Shown in pieces: positions 42,963 through 51,087 of a DNA stretch of 64,000 nt; within the stretch, counting starts at the first letter, position 1; each line of letters starts with the position of its first letter. The position numbers and the translations under genes are program-made. Below the pieces are notes generated by a model that was not told where the DNA came from, made no database searches, and saw nothing but the letters and a program-made list of their open reading frames with translations. Source of the stretch: Polaribacter aquimarinus (GTDB lineage Bacteria; Bacteroidota; Bacteroidia; Flavobacteriales; Flavobacteriaceae); assembly GCF_003129485.1 (NCBI RefSeq), contig NZ_QFFG01000002.1, forward strand, positions 248,001-312,000. Direction: 5' to 3'.

Positions 42963-43979
42963 TTAATTATTTGTAGAATCTCTAAATATTAAATCTGTTT
43001 CTAAAATTACTTCATTATAACTTATATTTTTTCTTTTCTTTCTGTCTTTTATTTCTTTATATAAAATTTTAAAAGCTTTTTTTCCCATTTGAAAACCAGG
43101 CTGATTAACAGTTGTTAAAGAAGGTGATATTACTGAAGCCATAAACCAATTACTAAAACCAATTACATTTATTTGTTCTGGCACTTTTATACCTTTCTTA
43201 TTAAATTCTGAGATAGCACCAATAGCAACCAAATCTGTATTAATAAAAATACCATCTACATCTTTATGGTCTTTTAAAAGTTGGTTGGCATAAAATTTTC
43301 CTTCTTCAAAACTCATATCATTTAATAAATAAACAAGAGAAGCATCATAAGATAAATTATTATCTATTAATGCCTGTTTATAGCCCAAAAAACGATCTAT
43401 AGAATTTTGTGGCAATAAAGGACCTCTAAAATGAGCAATTCTTTTACAACCAATATTTATTAAATGTTGGGTAGCTTTATAGGCCGCTTTTCTATCATCT
43501 ATTATAACTTTAGAACATTTTACCGTTTTTGCTATTTTATCAAACATAACGATAGGAGTTTCTTGTTCGATTACTTCTGTTATGTGCTTAAAATCTCCAG
43601 TACCGTTTGCTAAAGAAATTAAAATTCCATCTACTCTTTTACTTAGCAATAAATCTATTTGTTTTTTTTCTAATTCATAAGATTCATTTGATTGTAATGT
43701 AATTACTAAATATCCTTTTTTTTCTGCTTGAGAAATTATTCCTTTAATTACACTAGAAAAAAAGTGATGTACAATTTCAGGAATTATTAAACCAATAGTT
43801 TTAGATTCTTTGGTTCTTAAGTTTACAGCAAAAGAATTCGGTTTATAATTTAACATAGAAGCAGTTTCTCTTACTAACTTTCTTGTTTTTTTACTAACAT
43901 CTGGATATTCTTTTAGTGCTTTAGAAACAGTAGTTATAGAAATTCCTAACTCTTCCGCAATTTGTTTTAATGTAACCAA
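42963..43979 (-). CDS. LacI-family regulator of the sucrose-type locus
   Basis: 338 aa. An N-terminal LacI helix-turn-helix (VTLKQIAEELGISITTVSKALKEYP) with hinge (LNYKPNSFAVNLR) is followed by a periplasmic-binding-protein-like ligand domain (IGLIIPEIVHHFFS to DLIFRDS). The start is TTG 43979, since the domain begins immediately after it and no ATG is available. It is divergent from the TonB receptor gene; the two identical palindromes between them are its likely operators. It may respond to sucrose, fructose or a phosphorylated product. Confidence 0.9.
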   Translation of the reverse strand: MVTLKQIAEELGISITTVSKALKEYPDVSKKTRKLVRETASMLNYKPNSFAVNLRTKESKTIGLIIPEIVHHFFSSVIKGIISQAEKKGYLVITLQSNESYELEKKQIDLLLSKRVDGILISLANGTGDFKHITEVIEQETPIVMFDKIAKTVKCSKVIIDDRKAAYKATQHLINIGCKRIAHFRGPLLPQNSIDRFLGYKQALIDNNLSYDASLVYLLNDMSFEEGKFYANQLLKDHKDVDGIFINTDLVAIGAISEFNKKGIKVPEQINVIGFSNWFMASVISPSLTTVNQPGFQMGKKAFKILYKEIKDRKKRKNISYNEVILETDLIFRDSTNN

Positions 43980-44046
43980 AATAAAAAGTATTAAATAGTT
44001 CTTAGAGGTATAATATTACCCTCTAAATGTACAAAATTATCTCGGT

Positions 44047-44080
44047 CGAAAACGTTTTCGGTAAATCGAAAACGTTTTCG
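44047..44080. promoter_or_regulatory. Twin LacI-family operators
   Basis: The 14-bp palindrome CGAAAACGTTTTCG occurs at 44047-44060 and 44067-44080, 20 bp centre to centre, i.e. about two helical turns, so dimers would bind on the same face. The central ACGT with flanking AAA/TTT is typical of LacI/CcpA-type sites. Confidence 0.85.
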
Positions 44081-44115
44081 ATTTATTTATTTAACAAAAA
44101 TACTTGTTATAAAAA

Positions 44116-44123
44116 TACATTTG
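44116..44123 (+). promoter_or_regulatory. -7 element (TACATTTG) for the sugar TonB receptor
   Basis: An exact TAnnTTTG, 40 bp before ATG 44164. The nearer operator ends 35 bp upstream, just behind the expected -33 region. Confidence 0.6.
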
Positions 44124-44163
44124 TTAATGAAATAATTAACTTTTTATTAAATTCACAATTAAA

Positions 44164-46797
44164 ATGAAAAAATTAATACACTTTAAAAAAGCTTTTTTAA
44201 TGTTGTTGATACTTACATCTTCAACTTTAATAGCACAATCTACCATTTCTGGAACTGTTACAGACCAAAACGGAGAGTTAATTCCTGGAGTTAATATTAT
44301 ACTTAAAGGGACAACCAAGGGAGCTACTACAGATTTTGATGGAAATTATGAAATTAAAAATGTTGAAAACGGAACCTACACATTAATTGCTTCTTACATT
44401 GGTTTTGATAATTTTACAAAAGAAGTTATCATTAACTCTACCAAAGTAACTTTAAATATTGTTATTAAAGAGAATGCACAATCTTTAGATGAAATTATTG
44501 TTACGGGTGTTGTAAACCCAAAATCTAAAATAGAATCTAGTGTTTCTATTTCTACAATTGGTATAAAACAAATAGAGCAATCTTCACCCAGAACAACTGG
44601 TGAAATCTTTAGAAACATACCTGGTATACGTGCAGAATCTTCTGCTGGAGAAGGTAATTCTAACTTTAATGTTCGTGGTGTACCTGTTTCGTCTGGTGGT
44701 TCTAGATATTTACAATTACAAGAAGATGGTTTACCCTTAAATCTATTTGGTGACACTTCGTTTGGTAATTCTGACAACTGGTTAAGAGCAGATGCTAATG
44801 TTGCAAGAGTAGAAGCTATTAGAGGTGGATCTGCATCTACACAAACCTCAAATGGTCCTGCAGGAATTATTAACTTAATTAGTAAAACAGGAAGTACAGA
44901 AGGTGGTTCTGTAGCTACAACTGTTGGTTTAGACTACAATACAAATAGAGTAGATTTCGAGTATGGAGCGCCTTTAGAAAACGGTTTATCTTTCCATATT
45001 GGAGGATTTATGAGAACTGGGGAAGGCCCAAGAACGACGGGTTTTAATGCCAATAAGGGTGGACAAATTAAAGCTAACATTACAAAAAAGTTTAAATCTG
45101 GATACATACGTACTTATTTAAAATTTTTAAATGACAGAACTGCAATGTATATGCCAATGCCAATGTTATTAAAAGGTACAGACGCAAATCCTACTTATGC
45201 AAACCTACCTGGTTTTGACATAACTACAGATGGATTACAGTCAAAATATTTACAAGAAAGTTCTGGTCCAACAAGTAGTGATAGAAATAGAAGTTCTAGA
45301 GATGTTAGAGATGGTAATAACGTTATTTCTAAATCTGTAGGTGTAGAATTTTCTTTTAATCTAGGTGATGGATGGAAAGTTAGAAATAATGGTAGGGTAT
45401 CTATTAATAACGGTGCTTTTATTGCTCCTTTTTCAGCTGGTTTTGGAGAAACGAATGCTTTTGTAGCAGGTTTACCAATACCTCAACCAGCTACATTAAG
45501 TTATGCTGACAATGGAACTGCTTATAATCCTTCAAATGGATTAATTCAAAACATACACGTTTTCGATACTACTATTGATGATTTAAGCAACGTGATGAAC
45601 GATTTAAAAGTAAGTAAAAAAATTACTGACAATGTAGCTGTAACAGCTGGTTACTTTACCGCTACTCAAAATACAAAAATTTCTTGGCAATGGAATTCTT
45701 TCTTACAAGAAGTAAGAGGGGGCGGAGATGCTAGATTGGTAAATGTAGATGGCTTATCAAGAGGTGGTCAGTATGCATACGGAACTCCAGTTTGGGGCAA
45801 TTGTTGTCAACGTAAATACAATACACAACACACAGTAAACTCTCCTTATGTAGCTGTAGATGCAGATTTAAATGAAAAATTAAATTTTAGTGGAAGTGTT
45901 CGTTTCGAAAATGTAAGAGTAGATGGAACAATTGCCTCTGGAAACCAAGTTGGAGAATTTGATGTAAATAGAAACAACATAATAGAACCAATAGAAAAAA
46001 TGGTTCCTATTGTACAACCAAATCAAAATCAAATTGTTTCAGACGAATATAGTTTTACTTCTTACTCTGCGGGTTTAAATTATAAAATGAATGATGATGC
46101 AGCTGTTTTTGGTAGATATAGTTTAGGTGCTTCTGGTAGAGCTTCAGATAGAAATTCTTATAAAGCAGATGGTACTGCTGATGTGCAATACGATCAAGTA
46201 TCTCAATTTGAAATTGGATATAAAAGACGTTTTGATAACGGAACATTAAATGTAACTGGTTTCTCTTCAATAACAGATGAAGCAGCAGGTTTTGAACTAC
46301 AAAACACAGTTGGTAGTAAATATTCTGCTACTGGTTTAGAAGTAGAAAGTGCTTTTAATTTTGGAGATTTTTCTATTAATGGCTCTGCAACTTATACTAA
46401 TGCTAAAATCAAAGAAGATAGAGGAGGTAACGGCGCTAACGACGGTAACAAACCAAGAAGACAAGCAGATTTTCTTTACAGTATAGCACCAACTTATACT
46501 TTTGGTACAGAAAAACAAAATATACTTGGAATTACTGTATTAGGGACTTCAAAATCTTTTGCAACTGATGCGAATGATTTAATACAACCTGGTTATGCTT
46601 ATATTAACTTTTTAGGAAAAGTAGGTTTAACAAAAGGATTATCCCTAGCATTAAACGTAAATAACCTTTTCGATACAGTAGGTATTACTGAAGTTGAAGG
46701 GCAAGATGGTGTTGCTATAAATGGTACTGATCGTTATGTAAGAGCAAGATCTATTACTGGTCGTTCTACATCTTTATCATTAAAATACAGTTTTTAA
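44164..46797 (+). CDS. TonB-dependent receptor, predicted sucrose-type importer
   Basis: 877 aa. Signal peptide (about 1-24, ending LIAQ), CarboxypepD_reg-like domain (about 26-105, ISGTVTDQNGELIPGVNI), TonB-box-like DEIIVTG, plug (about 125-245, RGVPVSSGGSRYLQLQEDG), then a barrel ending SLKYSF. It has no SusD partner gene nearby, which fits a small-sugar receptor rather than a polysaccharide system. A CC pair (GNCCQRKYN) in a barrel loop may form a disulfide. First gene of the locus under the twin operators; the rest encode transport and phosphorolysis of a disaccharide. Confidence 0.88.
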   Translation: MKKLIHFKKAFLMLLILTSSTLIAQSTISGTVTDQNGELIPGVNIILKGTTKGATTDFDGNYEIKNVENGTYTLIASYIGFDNFTKEVIINSTKVTLNIVIKENAQSLDEIIVTGVVNPKSKIESSVSISTIGIKQIEQSSPRTTGEIFRNIPGIRAESSAGEGNSNFNVRGVPVSSGGSRYLQLQEDGLPLNLFGDTSFGNSDNWLRADANVARVEAIRGGSASTQTSNGPAGIINLISKTGSTEGGSVATTVGLDYNTNRVDFEYGAPLENGLSFHIGGFMRTGEGPRTTGFNANKGGQIKANITKKFKSGYIRTYLKFLNDRTAMYMPMPMLLKGTDANPTYANLPGFDITTDGLQSKYLQESSGPTSSDRNRSSRDVRDGNNVISKSVGVEFSFNLGDGWKVRNNGRVSINNGAFIAPFSAGFGETNAFVAGLPIPQPATLSYADNGTAYNPSNGLIQNIHVFDTTIDDLSNVMNDLKVSKKITDNVAVTAGYFTATQNTKISWQWNSFLQEVRGGGDARLVNVDGLSRGGQYAYGTPVWGNCCQRKYNTQHTVNSPYVAVDADLNEKLNFSGSVRFENVRVDGTIASGNQVGEFDVNRNNIIEPIEKMVPIVQPNQNQIVSDEYSFTSYSAGLNYKMNDDAAVFGRYSLGASGRASDRNSYKADGTADVQYDQVSQFEIGYKRRFDNGTLNVTGFSSITDEAAGFELQNTVGSKYSATGLEVESAFNFGDFSINGSATYTNAKIKEDRGGNGANDGNKPRRQADFLYSIAPTYTFGTEKQNILGITVLGTSKSFATDANDLIQPGYAYINFLGKVGLTKGLSLALNVNNLFDTVGITEVEGQDGVAINGTDRYVRARSITGRSTSLSLKYSF

Positions 46798-46838
46798 ATT
46801 TGAGTGATTATTATTGAATGTAAGTTTGAATTATGAAA

Positions 46839-46870
46839 AAAGAGTCAATAATATTTTCTATTGACTCTTT
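46839..46870 (+). terminator. Weak terminator or attenuator within the sugar locus
   Basis: Eleven-base perfect arms (AAAGAGTCAAT / ATTGACTCTTT) with a 10-nt loop; the tail is only TTTCTTC. It lies between the receptor and transporter genes and could reduce downstream expression. Confidence 0.5.
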
Positions 46871-46906
46871 CTTCTACCAATTTGGTTTCATCATTAAAAA
46901 ACGATT

Positions 46907-48244
46907 ATGTTAAAAAAGCCCAATTTAAGTTTCTGGCAAATCTTTAATATGAATGTAGGATTCTTAGGAATTCAATTCAGTTTTGGTTTGCAACAAACAG
47001 CTGTTAATCCAATATTTTCTTTTTTGGGTGCAAGTCATGAAGATTTACCTTTGTTAAATTTGGCTGGTCCAGTTACTGGGTTAATTATTCAACCTATAAT
47101 TGGAGCAATTTCAGACAAAACATGGTCTCCGCGTTGGGGAAGAAGAAAACCTTTTTTTTTAATTGGCGCTTTAATTGGTAGTTTGTGTTTATTTGCTTTT
47201 CCTTATAGTCCATCATTATGGTTTGCAGTTGGTTTGCTTTGGATTCTTGATGTTGGTAACAACATGGCAATGGAACCATATAGAGCATTTGTTGGAGATA
47301 AGTTACCAAACAAACAACTAAGTTTTGGCTATCAAATGCAAAGTCTATTTGTTGGTGCAGGTATTGTGTTAGCAAACGCCTCTATATTTCTTTTTCAAGA
47401 TTGGTTTGGTGGTGCAGAAACAATAACGGAAAATGCTACTGTTATTCCTAAATGGTTATATTATTCTTTTTTCATAGGCGCAATCCTATCTGTTTCAACC
47501 ATACTTTGGTCTGTTATAAAAACACCAGAAATACCTCCTTCTGATAAAGAATTAGAAGAAATTAAAAAACATAATGCATTACCTTTTATACAGAGAATAA
47601 AAAATCCTTTTTCAGAAATTGTTCAGGCAATAAAAGACATGCCTAAATTTATGTGGAAATTATCAGCTGTTTACTTATTTCAGTGGTATGCTTTATTTAT
47701 TTATTGGCAATTTATTTCTCCAATGTTTGAAGAAAGTATGGGTTTTGATAAATCTCAGGCTTTAAGTCAGGCTGCAAAAATGAACACAACATATAATATT
47801 TCTACAATAGTTTTTGCTTTAGCATTAGTTCCATTAGCGTTAAAGTGGGGAGGAAAAAAAGTATATGTATTAAGTTTATTTTTAACCGGAATTGCAATGC
47901 TAAGTATTCCTCATATCCAAGATCCTATGTATGTTATTTTACCAATGATTTTATTTGGAATTGGTTGGGCTGCAATGATGGGAATACCATATTCTATGGT
48001 TTCTAAAATTGTGCCTCAAGAAAGAAGAGGTGTTTATATGGGAATTTTAAATATGATGATTGTAATTCCAATGGGAATTCAAACCGTAACATTTGGTCCT
48101 ATTGTTAAAAACCTATTAAACAATAGTGCTATTAATGCCATTTTATTAGGAGGTGCATTATTTGTTATCGCTGGTTTTTTAGCATTTAGATTAAAAGAAC
48201 CAAAAGAGGTTAATAAAAATGAAGTTTTAAGTAGCAAAATATAG
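46907..48244 (+). CDS. MFS sugar transporter, SLC45/SUT-like (sucrose/maltose type)
   Basis: 445 aa, 12 predicted helices. The loop after helix 2 reads GAISDKTWSPRWGRRKPF, the RWGRR(K/R)PF signature of plant sucrose transporters and SLC45 proteins. QPIIG and the NNMAMEPYRAFVGD segment also fit this GPH-like group. It would import sucrose or maltose with protons across the inner membrane. Position in the locus favours sucrose. Confidence 0.85.
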   Translation: MLKKPNLSFWQIFNMNVGFLGIQFSFGLQQTAVNPIFSFLGASHEDLPLLNLAGPVTGLIIQPIIGAISDKTWSPRWGRRKPFFLIGALIGSLCLFAFPYSPSLWFAVGLLWILDVGNNMAMEPYRAFVGDKLPNKQLSFGYQMQSLFVGAGIVLANASIFLFQDWFGGAETITENATVIPKWLYYSFFIGAILSVSTILWSVIKTPEIPPSDKELEEIKKHNALPFIQRIKNPFSEIVQAIKDMPKFMWKLSAVYLFQWYALFIYWQFISPMFEESMGFDKSQALSQAAKMNTTYNISTIVFALALVPLALKWGGKKVYVLSLFLTGIAMLSIPHIQDPMYVILPMILFGIGWAAMMGIPYSMVSKIVPQERRGVYMGILNMMIVIPMGIQTVTFGPIVKNLLNNSAINAILLGGALFVIAGFLAFRLKEPKEVNKNEVLSSKI

Positions 48245-48303
48245 TATTGAATACTAGTTAATATTACTTTCTAAACTTAATTAAATAGATAATTTTAGAA
48301 AAA

Positions 48304-49248
48304 TTGACATTGAATAAAAAAAATAAAAAAATTGACATCCTTTGTGTTGGTGAAATTCTAATCGATTTCATTGGACATCAATCTGATGTACTTATAAATA
48401 ATACAAGAGATTATCACAGATATTTAGGGGGGTCGCCTACTAACGTTGCAATGAACTCTGCAAGATTAGGCTTAAAACCAGTAATGATTTCCGCTGTTGG
48501 TAACGATGGATTTGGCGAATACATTTTTAAAAGGTTAGCAGAAGTAGACGTAGATGCAAATAGTATAAAAAAAATAGAAAACAAACCTACAAGTGTAATC
48601 TTTGTTTCAAAATCAGACGGAACGCCAGATTTTATTCCTTTTCGTGCAGCTGATTATTACATTACAGAAGATCAAATAACTACAGAAACACTTAAGCAAA
48701 CTAATATATTTCATACAACTTGTTTTGCTTTAAGCAAAGATCCTGCGCAAACTACAATTTTAAAAAAGGCAGAAGAAGCTTACAATTTAGGCTGCAAATT
48801 AAGTATAGATTTAAACTATTCTAAAAAATTATGGAATTCTAAAGAAGAAGCTATAAATGTTATTAAAACCTTTTGCAAATTTAATCCATTAATAAAAATT
48901 AGTGAAGATGATATGTTACGTCTTTTTGAAACAACATTACCACATCAAGAAATTTTCGACTTTTTTCACAATTTGGGCGTAGAAACTATCTGTTTAACTT
49001 TAGGAAGTAAAGGTGTTAAATTGTCTCAAAAAGGGCAAAACACTATAGAATTACCTGCAATAAAAGTAGAAAAAGTATTAGACACTACTGGTGCTGGAGA
49101 CGCATTTTGGTCAGGGTTTTTATTTGCTTATATAAAAGAAAAACCAATAGAAGATTGCCTACTAGTAGCATTACAATTAGCGGCTTTAAAACTTCAAAAT
49201 GTAGGTAGATTACCTAATAATATAAATATTTTATCTAAACTTTTATAG
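48304..49248 (+). CDS. PfkB-family sugar kinase, probable fructokinase
   Basis: 314 aa. N-terminal CVGEILIDFIGH and GGSPTNVAMNSARLG, and the C-terminal DTTGAGDAFWSGF with the catalytic Asp, are ribokinase/PfkB hallmarks. With a sucrose phosphorylase-type neighbour, fructose is the best substrate guess, giving fructose-6-phosphate. The start is TTG: either 48304 or 48310, with no in-frame ATG before the domain. Followed by the phosphorylase after 12 bp. Confidence 0.86.
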   Translation: MTLNKKNKKIDILCVGEILIDFIGHQSDVLINNTRDYHRYLGGSPTNVAMNSARLGLKPVMISAVGNDGFGEYIFKRLAEVDVDANSIKKIENKPTSVIFVSKSDGTPDFIPFRAADYYITEDQITTETLKQTNIFHTTCFALSKDPAQTTILKKAEEAYNLGCKLSIDLNYSKKLWNSKEEAINVIKTFCKFNPLIKISEDDMLRLFETTLPHQEIFDFFHNLGVETICLTLGSKGVKLSQKGQNTIELPAIKVEKVLDTTGAGDAFWSGFLFAYIKEKPIEDCLLVALQLAALKLQNVGRLPNNINILSKLL

Positions 49249-49260
49249 TATTAAAATCTT

Positions 49261-50994
49261 ATGCAACAAGAAGGCAATATAATTTTAAACGGAGTTATGC
49301 TAAATGCATATCCAGATAGTATTGGACAAAAATTAGGCGACACTATTACAATGCTTAAAAGACCTGAGTTTAAAGATGTTTTTTCTTTATTCTATGTGCT
49401 GCCAACCTTTTTTAACAGCGATTTAGACAGAGGATTCTCTATTATAGATTATAATATAAACAAAGATTTAGTTTCAAAAGAAGATCTAAAAACTTTAGAA
49501 GAACTAGGCATTATGCTAAAGTTTGATATTGTTTTAAACCATTTATCGGTTAACTCTCCTCAGTTTAAAGACTTACTAAAAAAAGGAGAAGCATCTAAAT
49601 TTAAAGATTTCTTTATCAATTGGAATACTTTCTGGGAAAATAATGGAGTTAAAAATGCTGATGATATTATAATTCCAAAAGAAGAATTTCTCAACAAACT
49701 TTTTATGAGAAAATCTGGACTTCCTATTTTAAAAGTTCCATTTCCTGATGGATCTGAAAAACCCTATTGGAATACTTTTTATCAAGAAATAAATTATCAA
49801 AAAATATCAGTTTCAGATTTAGATGTACTTCAAAACATATCTAAAATTAAAAAAGAAGAAATCTGTAAAAAAGTAAATAAAGTTATAGAATATAAAGAAG
49901 ATTTCGAAACTTTAAATTTTGATAATTCAGATTTAAAATCAACAATTTTAAAAATAATTGAATCAAAAAAAACGTTTTTAGGTCAAATGGATGTAAATGC
50001 CAAATCTGAGTTAGTTTGGAATTTTTACGAAAAAACGTTGGCAAAAGTAAGAAACTTTGGTTGTAAAATTCTTCGCTTAGATGCTTTTGCATATTTACAT
50101 AAAGAAATTGGCAAATCTAATTTTTTTAACAAGCCTGGCACCTGGCAATATTTAGAAAGAATTAATCAAATAGCTCAAAAAAATGATTTAATCCTTTTAC
50201 CAGAAATTCATGCTGAATATGGTCTAAATTTACATGATGAAGTTGCTAAAGAAGGTTATCAAATTTACGATTTTTTCCTACCGGGTTTAATGATTCACAC
50301 ACTCGAAACGGCAAATTCTAAAGCGCTTTTAGCTTGGGTAAAAAATATTATTAATAAAGGCTACAAAACTGTAAATATGTTAGGTTGTCATGATGGTATC
50401 CCTGTTTTAGATTTAAAAGGAAAAGATGTTAATGGAAAGTATAACAAAGGTTTGTTAGAAGATACAGAAATTGAATTTATAATGAACACTGTTTTAGAAC
50501 GTGGTGGAAGAGTAAAAAACTTGTTTGATGCTTCTGGAAATAAAATTTCTTACTATCAAGTAAATGCAACATTTTTTAGTGCTTTAAATGAAAATGAACA
50601 AAAACTATTACTAGCAAGAGCTATTCAAATGTTTATGCCAGGGATTCCACAAGTCTGGTATCTAGATCTTTTTGCTGGGAAAAATAATTATGCAGCGGCT
50701 AACAAAGGTGGTAGTGGGGGTCACAAAGAAATTAACAGGACAACACTTACAAATAAGGATATCGAAAAAGGTCTTAAAAAAGAAGTTGTTTTAAAACAAC
50801 TTAGAATAATGCGTTTAAGAAATACTTCTAAAGCGTTTTTAGGTAAAATAGTAATTAACGATTCTAAAGAAAACCAATTAAATATTACTTGGAATAATAA
50901 TAAAGAATTTGCACAATTAAAAGCAAATTTAAGTACACTATCATTCACAATAAATTTTTCTGAAAACAACATCATTAAAAAACTAACTTTCTAG
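49261..50994 (+). CDS. GH13_18 sugar phosphorylase, probable sucrose phosphorylase
   Basis: 577 aa. GH13 catalytic residues are visible: nucleophile Asp274 (LRLDAFAY), acid/base Glu315 (LPEIHAEY) and transition-state Asp378 (GCHDGI). VLNHLSVNSPQFKDLL and PGIPQVWYLDLFAGKNNY match the sucrose-phosphorylase subfamily. It would split sucrose with phosphate into glucose-1-phosphate and fructose in the cytoplasm. There is an extra segment of about 60 residues (about 180-240) between WNTFYQEINYQ and GQMDVN, which makes it longer than the roughly 500-aa enzymes. No signal peptide. Other GH13_18 phosphorylase specificities remain possible. Confidence 0.82.
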   Translation: MQQEGNIILNGVMLNAYPDSIGQKLGDTITMLKRPEFKDVFSLFYVLPTFFNSDLDRGFSIIDYNINKDLVSKEDLKTLEELGIMLKFDIVLNHLSVNSPQFKDLLKKGEASKFKDFFINWNTFWENNGVKNADDIIIPKEEFLNKLFMRKSGLPILKVPFPDGSEKPYWNTFYQEINYQKISVSDLDVLQNISKIKKEEICKKVNKVIEYKEDFETLNFDNSDLKSTILKIIESKKTFLGQMDVNAKSELVWNFYEKTLAKVRNFGCKILRLDAFAYLHKEIGKSNFFNKPGTWQYLERINQIAQKNDLILLPEIHAEYGLNLHDEVAKEGYQIYDFFLPGLMIHTLETANSKALLAWVKNIINKGYKTVNMLGCHDGIPVLDLKGKDVNGKYNKGLLEDTEIEFIMNTVLERGGRVKNLFDASGNKISYYQVNATFFSALNENEQKLLLARAIQMFMPGIPQVWYLDLFAGKNNYAAANKGGSGGHKEINRTTLTNKDIEKGLKKEVVLKQLRIMRLRNTSKAFLGKIVINDSKENQLNITWNNNKEFAQLKANLSTLSFTINFSENNIIKKLTF

Positions 50995-51030
50995 ACTCAA
51001 ATTGATAGTGTTATTCTTTCTCTAATTCAT

Positions 51031-51059
51031 TTGCTCTTCAATTGAAAAACCTATATTTG
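51031..51059 (+). promoter_or_regulatory. maeB: Promoter of the maeB-ruvA-sprA region
   Basis: TTG 51031-51033, 18 bp spacer, TATATTTG 51052-51059: near-consensus, 28 bp before ATG 51088. Confidence 0.65.
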
Positions 51060-51087
51060 TAGGTTTCAATCCAATAGTAGATTTTTT

